The notes beneath the pieces were generated by a model that saw nothing but the letters and a program-made list of their open reading frames with translations, ran no database searches and had not been told where the DNA came from. Made by a program: the position numbers and the translations under genes. From assembly GCA_025330725.1 (NCBI GenBank), contig JAIWND010000005.1, forward strand, positions 124,001 through 188,000: 64,000 nt of DNA, in the 5' to 3' direction. Origin of the DNA: Chlamydoabsidia padenii (lineage: Eukaryota > Mucoromycota > Mucoromycetes > Mucorales > Cunninghamellaceae). Positions 11,889 to 22,897 of this stretch are shown here, in pieces (position 1 is the stretch's first letter; the number at the start of each line of letters is the position of its first letter).

Positions 11889-12574
11889 GAGAGAGATTAG
11901 TCAAATACCCTTGTAACAGAAGTGATGGATTTTGGTTATACAAACACACATAAAAAAATAAAAATTAGATATGATATTTACTTTTTACGATACCTTTTGT
12001 TTAGCACAGAAGATCTTGACGTGCTTAAAAACAAAGGCGTGGGAGACGAAACTGAGACAGGAGTAGAAGAAGAGCCGGCCATTAGAATATCATTGGTGTT
12101 GACTGGACTGACCCCAGAAGTATTTCCTCGAGCTGTGTTGTCTTTACCTTGTTTTGAATCAAAGTCGTGTTGTTGTACTTGGCGATTTTCCTTTTCGTGA
12201 TCGTCGTCGTCGTCCTCTTGTGCTTTTGATGTTGCCCGCTTTTGTTGTGGTGGTGTCTGTTTCGATAATTGATGTTGCTCTTGTTGTTGTAATTGTTGTT
12301 GTAACTGTTGTTGCTGTTGTAACTGCTGATGTTGTAAAATTAGTTGTGCTTGTCGTTGCTGCTGATACGCCAAAAGTTGTCTTTGTCTGAATAACTGTTG
12401 AGCTTGAGCCTGATTGTGGGCCATAGATTGACCATAACCAATGTCACCTGAGACGATGCTTGAGGTAGAAGGATGGAAACCATTCAATGAGGGCGGTGGC
12501 TGCTGTTGTTGTGGTGGCGCTTGCGAAGGAGGGTGCTGTAATGTACTAGCTACAACAGGCGCAACAGTTGACAT
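9923..12574 (-). CDS. LIM-domain-binding / SEUSS / Adn1 (PtaB)-type transcriptional co-regulator
   Basis: Predicted nuclear adaptor that couples DNA-binding factors in transcription complexes; fungal relatives act in adhesion, filamentation and development. The N-terminus is Gln-rich (ORF from ATG 12574). The conserved core is built from several short exons: YSTGLAVLRLLQFAEQLSPG, then REFWNGFVADFFIPTSK, then SIQLTLEQTMEYILPGG and ECPRANFIYRYNNGSL, matching the LDB-dimerisation-like domain of SEUSS/LDB proteins. A second long polyQ region follows (about 10.3-10.4 kb). The last exon, joined across an intron at about 9999-10065, encodes a basic tail (SRKRRNSMNENKN, then PASRKKGLPSK) and stops at 9923, giving a plausible nuclear localisation signal. 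About eight exons. The family call is firm; the target genes are unknown. Confidence 0.85.
11834..11884. repeat. A(51) homopolymer in an intron of the LDB-like gene
   Basis: About 51 consecutive A on the plus strand, i.e. a T run inside an intron of a minus-strand gene, where it lengthens the polypyrimidine region. It is the longest homopolymer in the window. Confidence 0.85.
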
Positions 12575-13086
12575 TACGATGTATAGAGTGTGTTGTTACT
12601 ATTGTTATTCACCGTAATAAGAGAGTATAGTAAGAGTGGGGATAAAAAAAAAAAAAGTAAGAAAAAGAGGTAGACTCAAAGAATTAAACAGAGGAGGGAG
12701 GTAATAAGCCGATTTTGAAATAAAAAAACGAAGGAATGCAGAAAAAAAGGGGGAGGGGGGGGGAGAAAGGGGAAAGTAGAGAGAAAGAGAATAGAGAATG
12801 GAGAATGGTACAATAGGTTAATGGTATATATCCTACAACAAAAGATAGTCAGGGTTATTTAATTAAGACAAGGTATGTGATAACAAACAATGTATAATAC
12901 AAATAAAAGTGGGGAAAGTAAAAAGAAAGAGCTAGAAATTGAATTAAAAAAAAGAAGAGGGTGAAAATTTTGACGTCATACAACACATCAGTTTTAAATC
13001 CCGCACATTGGATAAGTCCAAATATAGTAGGCACTGCAAAATTAAAAGAGTATGATAGGTGATGTGGTTTTTATTTATTATGTCAT
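12575..13086. other. spacer between LDB-like and CC1-box genes
   Basis: Purine-rich on the plus strand (pyrimidine-rich upstream of the LDB-like start), with a G-rich stretch near 12749-12762 and one solo TTTTAAATCCCGC motif at 12992-13004. No gene seen. Confidence 0.6.
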
Positions 13087-16000
13087 TCAAGTACCTAACC
13101 AACTACCCCCAAAAGATGTGCCTAGTTTCCAATCTATACTATCTATTTTATCCAAAGGTTTCGAGGAGCTACCAAGACCCAACAAACTTCGTTTTCTTTG
13201 CACCGGCTTATCTACCACACCATGGGAAGTAGCGTAGAGAGATGAAGGAGGTGAAGAAGAAGGAGGTGGAGGCGGCGACCAAATACCAGGAGACACGGTG
13301 GCTGTTCCTTTTCTTGTCGGCCCAGCACTGACAGAAGGTCGCAAAGGATTGCTGTATTGTTTTGATCCCGAGCGCCGCCGGCGTTTTTGTTCGTTCAATG
13401 GAGTTGTTCGAGGAAAACTGGAAGGTGGACCAAACCGATCGAGTTCATTCTTCTTTTGCTTGATTCGAAGACTGGATGATGTTGTTAATGATACTTGTTT
13501 GCTGGTAGTTGCCAAAGGATCAAGGTCCGAAGTTGATTGGGTGCCGCCTCTTGTTACTGCTTCTCCAGCTGTTGTCGAAATTGAATCATAAGAGCGCTGA
13601 TGTTGAAGCGATTGTTGTTGTGTCGCCGAGGGTAATGATGATGCTACAATGCCCTTCTTTGTTGAAGAGGAAGATGGTTGAATGTGTAAGATATTATAGA
13701 CCCAAGCCAAAGCGCCGTTATTCTTTTCACCAGGCAAAGTAGAAGAAGGTGGGGAAGATTTTAATCCGGACTTTGGGTCGGAGGTTGATTGATCGGATTG
13801 TGGTGTGGATTCCAGTCGTTTTCGCAGAATATCTTTTTCCACCAGTTGTTGAATTTCCTCGACCTTTTTGACATATTCCAACTGTAGATCATTCATTGTC
13901 ATCCTAAGTTCACCTATTTCTTGTAGCATGTTTTGGAGGAGAGTCAAGGTGGGGAAGAAGGCCGATAACAAGAGTGCCGCGCTATTTTGATGCTGTTGTC
14001 GACCACTGACTGTGTTGTTACATCCATCCAAGCCATTGTCGTTGTTTTTAAGCCATAAAAATTGATCATGGAATAATATGATATCCGCCAAGATGCTGTC
14101 GATTATAGAGTTGCTCATTTTACTGAGTTCCACCATATCAAATGCACGTTTCAGCCTTCGATTGAGGGAGCGTATATCTGTTGATTTCAAACGGTCAAAG
14201 ACATGTGATGCATGCGTCTGCAGCTGATGGTATGGAGTGTTGTTGTCGAATTTATCGTCACTGTTGGTAGAGTTGTTTGGGTCCATGCTGTTTTTGTCCA
14301 TATCGATATTTGTTTCTGATCCGACTCCAGGAGGTGGTGTTACTGTCTGTGATGTGCTTGATAACGTGATCTTTGGAGTTGCTGTTGATCCAGAGAATTG
14401 CTTCGTGATAGACTTAAAATATAGAGGGATGAGTATATATTTAAACTTTACCTCCTTTTTTTATTGTTTAAAACTTACATGTTCATTCTTACTCATATCA
14501 CCAGGTGATGTACCGATGAGCGTGGATAGTTGCTTCTTTTTGTTTTGCATATGGTAATGGTAGTGATAGTGGACGACGTCTGGTGTTGAAGTTGGTAAAG
14601 AGGTTGAAGTGGTGGGTGAAGGTACTTTAGATGACATTCCCTGGTGAGGTGTATGCAAGTCAATGCCAGGAACCTTGATGAAGGGTGAGGAGATGTCCTT
14701 GAATGCATCCAGATCAATATCGTCCTCCGCAGTCAAAGAGCCTTTTGGTGTTGGTGCAAGTCGATCTCTAGGTTGCGCTAAATCATCCAAATCACTGGGA
14801 TAATCCTCCAGACCATCCTTGTTATCAATTATAGTTGTTGAGTCATCCAGGGTTTCTTCCAAAGCTGATAGGTTGCCAGTAAGTATATCCATCTTCAGTT
14901 TTGCATTAGCCAATGCCAGTTCCTTAATAAGAGTGATGAGATAATTTTGATCGGGTTGTTGTTGATGGAGTTGATAGTGTTGTTTCTGTTCCCTTTGTTG
15001 TTTTGCTGTAGGATGTGCTATCAATGAAGTCAACTATAAAGATCAGATAAAGAGCAAAGTACCCATTGTGAGTGATAACAAAGAATCATCAATGATGCGC
15101 TTTTTTTTCCCCTCTTCAATAGTTACCTTGACAATATCCGATCGCAGCTGTTCATTTGATTTCCACAAGTGTTCCAGTTCTTTGTTGTATAGCTTCTTGT
15201 TACTGATGTTATTCCCTGTATCCATCATGTTGCTTCGACGTGTTAAAGACTGGTCCACCATTTTAAGATTTTCGTAACTTGTACATACAGTTTCTAAAAG
15301 GATAAAAAACATGTTTGTAAGTACTACACTCATGTTAGCCCCACCTTCAAACGAGCTTACCATATCTTTCCTTGAGTTTTTTATATTTTGATTCCAACAT
15401 GAGTTCATTTTTCCTTGAGATAGCTAGTTCCTGATTTGTGTCTTCTAGCTATAGTATGATATGACACAGGTATGTTTGTGAAACAACATATGACGTTGAA
15501 GAGTTGGTTATTATTTATGCACTTGACACTGTCATTCCCCAAACACCCCTTTAATCCCCTTCGTTTCTTACCTGGGATCGAAGCATATCTTCACGATAAT
15601 CAGCTTGTCGCACCATAAACTTGAAAATCCGTAACTTTTCCACCTCCTTTGTCTTGTTTTTGAGTTCGTTTCCAATTTCAATTGATCTTTCAGTGGCTCT
15701 TTCAAGATCGATCATAGTTTCCTGGACAGCCTTCATAAAAGAGGAAGAGAGAGATAATCTGTTAGAATATTGATACATCTGTACATCATAATATCATTTT
15801 GGTTGTTTTGTCATCCATTACCTTTTGTGATTTTTGCCATTTCCAAATAGCCCGATCCTTTTGTTCCATGAGTTCTTGTTTCGAGTTATCAGCTTCAACC
15901 AATAGTTCTTCTAACATTGTCACCTTTTCACGTAATTGGCACACCTATAAAAAAAATAACCCTTTACCATGTCAGATCAAAAGGAATGGTTCCACTAAAG

Positions 16001-16539
16001 CACACACTTTTTTTTTTTTTTTTTTTTTTGTTACCTGTTCTTCCAAGACTTCTTTGGTTTGATTTGTTTCGGCCACAAGAGCTTCATGTTTGTGTAGCAA
16101 GCCCTGACCAATTTCTAAACATTTCGGGAGAAGAAGATTAGAAACGATGTGTGAGAGAGTGAAGAGTGAAAATTTTACCTGCAGCCAATCGAGTGTCCGA
16201 TTCCAATTTCCGCATAGTCTTGTAAAGTTTTTCCATATGTTCACAATCATGCTTCCCACAACAAGGGCACGCTTCATGTAAAAGTGAGGACAAAGAAGAA
16301 GGAGAATTGTTGGCGGTGTCTGGGATATTTCGAGTCAACCAGTCTTGTAAGGATTCTTCCATGGATGGCAAGTAAAAAGAGAGATCAACACCTGTTGAAG
16401 ACGAAACAGACGCAGTAACCGTGGGAGATGGATCTTGTAATAAGGATGATGAAGAGGTTGGATTGTATAGTGATGCTGGTAATGTAAGTGATCGAGGAGC
16501 CTTCGAACGACCAATAGAGCGAGGTCGATTGAGCGACAT
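13087..16539 (-). CDS. coiled-coil protein with CC1-box (AAxxG) motif; candidate dynein adaptor
   Basis: About 900 residues in roughly eight or nine exons. The N-terminal segment (start 16539, MSLNRPRSIGRSKAPRSLTL) is Ser/Pro-rich. A Cys/His cluster (ACPCCGKHDCEHMEKLYK) follows, then, across an intron (16115-16178), KLESDTRLAAEIGQGLLHKH. That segment matches the CC1 box of animal BICD, CDR2 and Spindly proteins, whose AAxxG motif binds dynein light intermediate chain. A long coiled coil runs through the next exons (EVLEEQVTKLREKV, ERATERSIEIGNELKNKTKE, TVCTSYENLKMVDQSL). The C-terminal third (13087-14301) is a helical, basic, Ser-rich, mostly disordered region. I did not find a convincing downstream Spindly motif. 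Fungal coiled-coil families such as Uds1 are an alternative label. Coding status is firm; the adaptor role is inference. Confidence 0.72.
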
Positions 16540-17614
16540 TGTAAGTGTGTGTGTATGTGAGTGTTTAAGTTTTAGTATGTATAGATGGATATAGATAGTT
16601 AGATATAAAGATATAAAGTACAGATGGTAAAAGTATATGGTAAAGGTTAAATAGATAAGAGTTGTATAATTAAAAGGTTAAAGTACACGGTATACATAAA
16701 ATAAAAAGAGAGAAAGAAAGAAGAGTGAAAAAAAAGGGGCGCCCGCATTGTAAATGAAACTTTTTGTCCCAGGCGGGATTTGAAATATTGGTGCCAGTCT
16801 TTTCACAAAAGTTGTGCTACTTCACTGCTTTACACTATGGACCACGTGTCGAGCAAAATGACATAGGATCTTCGGGTATTGAATCGGCCATTACCACTGT
16901 GATGGTATTTATAGTTACAGGTCCAATAATAGGATGCGCATCATTTATGCAAATCCAGGTCAAGCAAAATAAAAAAAGTCATGATGGTCATCTTCTCACT
17001 TATATAAAGGGATAATTGCTTTTGCGAAAAAGTCCCTCCTCTGTTTTTATTTGTTTAGCCACAACATGGTATCATCAAGATTCACCGAGCATTTTGACTT
17101 TATTCAACAGAGATCTTCTTGTTCTTTGAAAAGGACTTCCCGTACTAGAACAAGAAGGTTCAGAAGAGATATGCCAAGCCAGCGACTGATGTATGAGTTT
17201 ATGCAAAATACTTCTCGACTCTTCTTGTTCAAATAGCGCCTACTGCCACTAAAATGCACTTGTCGTATAACTCTCTTTCTTCCTTACAACTTGACGTATA
17301 TCTATATAAAAACCTTTTATCATTATCTGTTTTACACAATTACTCTTTAAATTGTATCCTTTATGTCATTAAAGTTTGGTCTATTTAAGCGTATACACTT
17401 GGTACCTGAAAATAAATTCAAACCCGCGTCTAACCCCCATCATTATTCATTGTTAATGGTTACAAATCAATGTGTTCTTTATCAAGTTTTTTAATACTAT
17501 CTACAAGGTTATAAAAGTCATTATTACAACAAACAAATGACACTACTACATATAATGTATAAAAACAAAAAAGTATAAAACTACAATAGCACCAAACCAA
17601 TGCAGGTTGTTGTT
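16540..17614. other. 1.1-kb spacer
   Basis: Promoter side of the CC1-box gene and 3' side of the transporter gene. It holds one solo GGCGGGATTTGAAAT motif (16773-16787). Short open frames here have no recognisable content; no gene called. Confidence 0.55.
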
Positions 17615-19729
17615 TCAGATCGCCGATCCCCATTGTTTCGATGTGTTATATAAAGTAAATGACATGACCCCGACCCCGAAAGACACCAGTATCAAATCAA
17701 TCCAACGACTGATTCCTGTTGTTGTTGGTAATTTCAAGTGGAAGAGAGGAGGGAAGATCAAACTGAGTGGACCTTAGTTGGAAAAAAAAAAAAAAAAAAA
17801 AAGCATAAAGATCCTTTGTCATCACCACCACCACCCTGATACTTACAACAGCAAATGGAGCCAATTAAACTAATAAACTTGTCCAAATTAGCTGCACCAA
17901 AGTAAGCGACCAAACCGGTAACACTGACCACCGCAAACCGGACCACGTTCTTTTCCCATTTGATTCGACTGTTGTATTTCCCAGTCCGATTCCCAAACAG
18001 AGCTTGTTCCACGATTCGAATGGCGGGGAAGAGAGCTAATATGTTTGAGAGTTGTACCGCCACTGCATAACCCAGCTGAACAGTATTAGGCAGAGGACCC
18101 GATGGTAAATTAAGTAGAGCTACAGTAGCCACATTACTTCCAAATGCCACATAGCCCAAAGTACCAATCAGACATAACGTGCCAGCCACCATACCCATTG
18201 TACCAGCCAACACCATCGGAAACTTTTCAGGGTTTTCCATTGCATCACGGATTGGAATAATCAAGCCTAGTAAATACAAAAAAAAAAAACTGAGTATAGC
18301 CTTCCATTCTGTATTATCTTGGCCCATGCTTACCAATGCCTTCAAAAGAATACACTGCTGTACCAACAAATACCGAGAAGTGAGCAGGATTGAATACCCA
18401 GATCATATTTGGACCAGGCGAAGGAAGAGGAAGTGATCCATTGTTTGTAGGAGATGAATTGTTGACGACAAATAGCTGGATCAAGTCATATACTACCACA
18501 ACCAATAAACCTGTGATGATGAGGACATCTGATATAAGCGTCGTAGGTGATAACTTGACAATGTTCCGGATCAAGACAAATGGCATCAGTAATAGACACA
18601 CCACCAATAGGAGCCAAGTTGAGTTCAGTACCACCCCCGATAATCCCTTGACAGCTTCAATGACATTCTCCAAAATGAAGATCGTACCACCGCACACAAA
18701 ACCCAGCTATGTAATAAGCAGTAAAAAGGATCAGTTAGTCAATAGGAAGATAGATGAGGTCTTTTTTTCTTTTCTTTTTTTTTTTTTTTTTTTTTTTTTA
18801 CCTGAGAGATAGCAATGGCAAAGAGGACAATGTTTCGCATCCAAGGACCAAAAGTAGCTTCACCAATATCACCATAACTTCCAACAATATATTTCTTGCA
18901 ATCCAATAATAAAAGGAAGCAATATAAAGAGATGAATCCCATCACCCAGATCACGACCACCGCCACGGCCAAACCTCCATTAGAGAATGCCTTGGGGAGG
19001 AAGAGAATGCCACTGCCGATAAATGCCTTGAAGAGAAGAAAGACAGTCTTGGTGATATTTGTCTTGTGTTTATCCCCATGCGCCGATTGTTGTCGACGTA
19101 GTTTCCGCCGTTCTGCCTTGTTGACCGGACGGCGTTGTTGACCAGATAAGAGTGGAGTTTCTTCATCAGCAAACTGTTGTTCTTCAACGCCTTGTGCTTC
19201 TTCTTCTTCTTCTTCTTGATCAGAATCCGATAAGTCTTCGCCTGCAAAATGGTCCATTAGAGACGTCATAGCCAAGTATTCCAAAAAATGACGAGTAGGA
19301 GGAGGAGGAGGAGGAGCCAAAGAGCTGGGTTGATAGTGAGAGCCTGCTGAGTTGGGACGGAATAGTTCGTGAAAGGCCGAGGGTGAGGATGAATGCGAGC
19401 GAATGTCACCGATAGAATCGCCAGTTGGACTGCCTTGTTGTTGTTGAAGCTTTTGCTGATGGACATGGAAGCGACGAAATCCTCCTGGTTTGTCCAAGTT
19501 TTCAAAAGCTATCGCGGAATCCATAGTGTCATGAGTTGTAGCCCCGTGAATCATGGCACCACCTTTTATTCGTAAATCACTAGTTGACTTTGGCCGTTGA
19601 AGTTGTTGCTGTTGTTGTTGTTGTTGTTGAATGAGACTGTTGGCATGGATATAAATATCATGAGTCATGGCCGCACCTACCAAATGGTAAGGCACAGGGA
19701 TTTCTTCGGTTGTCGAGGATTCTGTTGGC

Positions 19730-19763
<34 letters not shown>

Positions 19764-19851
19764 GATCATTGGTTGAAGAATTACCCAACAGGTGTTGTTG
19801 TACTATATAAGCGATGGTATCATCAGGAATAACATCAGTAGGTGTGGACAT
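17615..19851 (-). CDS. vacuolar amino acid transporter, AVT3 type (AAAP family)
   Basis: Predicted proton-coupled exporter of neutral amino acids from the vacuole. A long cytosolic N-terminus has polyQ tracts and an acidic stretch (SDSDQEEEEEEAQGVEE). The AAAP core then opens with KTVFLLFKAFIGSGILFLPK and continues over about 11 membrane helices in several exons, including FSVFVGTAVYSFEGIGLIIP and VQLGYAVAVQLSNILALFPA. The last exon is separated by an intron with a long T run (17765-17842) and reads PLSLIFPPLFHLKL to KQWGSAI before the stop at 17615; its acceptor must be AAG for the frame to hold. The start chosen is ATG 19851 (MSTPTDVIPDD). An in-frame codon 114 nt upstream would add a hydrophobic stretch that looks like untranslated leader. 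AVT3 fits better than AVT1 by the N-terminal extension and core. Confidence 0.88.
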
Positions 19852-20499
19852 TTTCAAAAATGAAAAGTGAAAGAAAAGTTTGAAAAAAGAAAGACCAAAA
19901 CTTTTTTTTATTCTCTGTTTTAGCGCTAACTCAATTTTGACAGAAAAATGAGGATTTGACATCATACTTCTTTTTACAACTTCAGTTCTTTTTTAAAGTT
20001 GACATGCTGGGGATAAACAAAATTTTTACACCTGTCAACAGTATCTTGAAGACTGGTAGAAACAGAGTGAAACCTACCCACCTTTATTTTTTCCTTAAAG
20101 AAGTACATCAAAATGGAAATGCGGCGGGCTTTAAAATGTGTCTAGGTTCAAGCATGAATATCGATCGAAAAAAAGATAGATCGATGCATGCTAAAGAAGA
20201 CTAATTAATCCACATTATCATGCAAACAAATCCTATATGAGATAATCAGACGATGGAATAATTTCAGTGTTATCAAAAGAAGACATTTTATTGATTGATA
20301 AAAAGAGGGAAGATGATCTACATACTTTTATTTCGATTTTCTTTAAAATGAGTTTGTATAAATAAGAATGGACTATGTATAAAAAGAAATCAAAAAGAAA
20401 AAAAAGCAATAGTAAGATATATATATAAAAGATCTAAATCTACACAGTAAAAAAAAAAAAAAAAAAAAAAAGAGAGAGGAGGAGGGTGAGCCTTGTCGT
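19852..20499. other. spacer between AVT3-like and ARB1 genes
   Basis: Upstream region of the transporter and 3' region of ARB1. AT-rich, with an A run at 20450-20471 just after the ARB1 stop. No gene or clear motif beyond possible polyadenylation signals. Confidence 0.55.
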
Positions 20500-22377
20500 T
20501 TACAACTTGACATTCTTTCGTAAGGATTCCTTGTATTCGGCAATAGATCCTTGGAAGGGTTCGACGTGACCATTGTTACAACTCCAGATTTGTTCGGCGA
20601 CTTGAGAGATGAGACGGAAATCGTGAGAGACCAAAACCACACCACCAGAAAATGCCTTGATAGCATCAGCCAACGAATCAATAGATTCCATATCCAAATG
20701 GTTAGTAGGTTCATCCAACAAGATAATATGAGGTCGAGCCATCGCTAATTCAGCAAACACCAATCGAGATTTCAACCCATCTGACAAGTGACTGATAGGA
20801 GAGGTTTGATGAGATCCGGTAAGACCATATCGACCAAGGTTCTTGCGCCAGAATTCAACATCTGATCCTTCGTTAGGGAATTGTTTACGCATATAATCAA
20901 TAGGAGAGAGATCCATGTCTAATTGATCGTTTGAATGTTGAGAGTATTTGCCGAGTTTCAAAGAGGTATGACGTTGGACACGACCATTGGTAGGGGCCAA
21001 TTCACCACTCATCAATTTCAACAAGGTGGATTTACCAGCACCATTAGGACCGACCAAAGCCACACGAGAATCCATATCCACACCCAATTCGACATCCTTG
21101 TATAACAACTTCTTCATATCACCACTGTAAGAGAAGGACACTTCTTGGAAGGCAAGGACAGGAGGAGGTAACTTTTGGACATTGGTAAAGTTGAATTTGA
21201 ATTGGATTTCGTTTTCCACCTTTTCAATCAAACCAGCCGCTTCCATCTTGTCGATAATCTTTTGCTTGGATTTGGCTTGACGGACCAAGTTTGCATAAGT
21301 ACCAGCCGAGGCAATGAATTTCTTGATGTGAGCGATTTCTTCTTGTTGTTTAGCATAGGCCTTGGCTTGGTTGACTTCGTTTTCTTGCTTGGTCTTGACA
21401 AAGGTATCATAGTTACCACCATAGTAGATCAATTTACGCTTGGGGTTGAGATGCATCATGTTGGTACAGACACCGTTCAAGAAATCTTGAGAGTGAGATA
21501 CCACCACGAGGATACGATCATAAGTCTTGAGGTATTCTTCCAACCACACACATGCTTCCAAATCCAAATGGTTAGTAGGTTCATCCAGGAGCAACAAGGT
21601 AGGCTTGATAAACAAGGCACGAGCAAGAGCCACACGCATACGCCAACCACCAGACATGTCCTTGGTAGCCTTCTTCATTTGTTGAGTGTTGAAACCGAGA
21701 CCAGATAAGAGAGTACAGGCACGCACTTCAAAGGTGGAAGGATCCATACTTTCAATACGTTCATAGATATCATCCAACAATGGGTTATCACCACCATCTT
21801 CTTCACCCAATAGATCTTCCACTTGTTTTTCCAGACGAGCCACTTCTTTTTGAGCAGATGAGATGACACAGGCAACAGCATCCATATCAGAGGGTTCAGC
21901 TTCTTGATTCAAAAGGTAAGTCTACAATACAAGAGTCAGTTAGTGTTGTCCCTTTCCTTCTTTTTCATTTACTATTACTAGTTTACTTACATCAATGTGA
22001 TCAGGGATCTCAATATCTTTTTCAGCAATAGAGTGCAAAAAGGTAGATTTACCAGATCCGTTTGAGCCAACCAAACCATATCGACGACCAAAGTTAAGTT
22101 CGATATTGGCATTTTCAATCAATACACGACCAAAGTAGTTGAGAGAGTATGATTCAATTTTGATATCCCGGCTTCGTTCTTGAGAACTGTACACACCAGT
22201 AGCAGTACGATCCACCTTGAGATTAAGACTGCCCATACCAAGATCTTCGGTTGAATTGTTGCCTGAAGGAATAGGGGTGTTTTTGGTGGAGGACTTGGTG
22301 CTGCTTTTACCAGACTTGGCTTCACGAGCGGCTTTGGCGGCAAGACGTTTGGCTTTGGATGCTGATACAGTGCTCAT
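20500..22377 (-). CDS. ARB1: ABC-F ATPase ARB1 (ABCF2), ribosome biogenesis factor
   Basis: Soluble twin-ATPase needed for 40S/60S ribosome biogenesis and export. Two exons, about 600 residues, the normal family length. The basic N-terminus MSTVSASKAKRLAAKAAREA resembles yeast and animal ARB1/ABCF2. NBD1 has Walker A GSNGSGKST, signature DMSGGW and Walker B LLLLDEPTNHLD. The conserved linker includes KKFIASAGTYANLVRQAKSK. NBD2 has GPNGAGKST, signature LSDGLKSR and IILLDEPTNHLD, and the protein ends SLRKNVKL. A single intron (about 21921-21990) splits NBD1 after PDHIDV. No transmembrane segment, as expected for ABC-F. Confidence 0.96.
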
Positions 22378-22472
22378 CGTTTTTATAAATTATAGATGAG
22401 AAGATTAAAAAGGGAAGAGAAAAAGGAAAAGAAAAAAAAAGTTGGCTTTGATTTGACAAACAGTCTCTCCTT

Positions 22473-22503
<31 letters not shown>

Positions 22504-22897
22504 TCGCACACTGATATTCAAATCCCGATTGATTTAGTGCCACTTCGTTGCCCCTGAGATCGATCTTTAGGTTGATAAGAGATAGAGCATTCTCTCCAAC
22601 CTTCAACATGATTGATGCATCATTTTACTCTATCATAATGGTATTTGTCTTTCATTCATTACATCATAGCATAGGATGATCCATCTGGGCACCCGTTTGG
22701 ATGCCGGGGATTGAAAAGCTAAAAATGGAAGATAGAGAAACTAGATCCAGGGACAAACAAACCTGACCTCTTTTGGAATGCCACAAATGCATTTATTACG
22801 TAGCAAATGATTAAGAAAAAAATAAAATGATGGGTGGATGAGGAAAAGGTGTATGTTACCCCTTTACTTTGACAACTGAACGAATGCATGCAGATGA
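22378..22897. other. spacer between ARB1 and the SH3BGR-like gene
   Basis: Upstream region of ARB1 with a T run (22477-22501) and one solo TTCAAATCCCG motif (22516-22530). No gene recognised. Confidence 0.55.

Noticed and set aside
12003..12400. Plus-strand open frames rich in Val/Leu across CAG/CAA tracts
   Set aside because: They are antisense shadows of polyQ coding sequence in the LDB-like gene; similar shadows occur at 10.2-10.4 kb and 46.1-46.4 kb.
17051..17236. Basic plus-strand open frame (Arg/Ser-rich, about 60 residues)
   Set aside because: No homology recognised, no splice continuation, and it lies in a spacer with ordinary AT-rich composition.
20761..20800. ARB1 NBD2 signature LSDGL instead of the LSDGQ seen in animal ABCF2
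   Set aside because: The residue after SDG varies in ABC-F proteins, and all Walker motifs are intact, so I do not regard this as loss of function.
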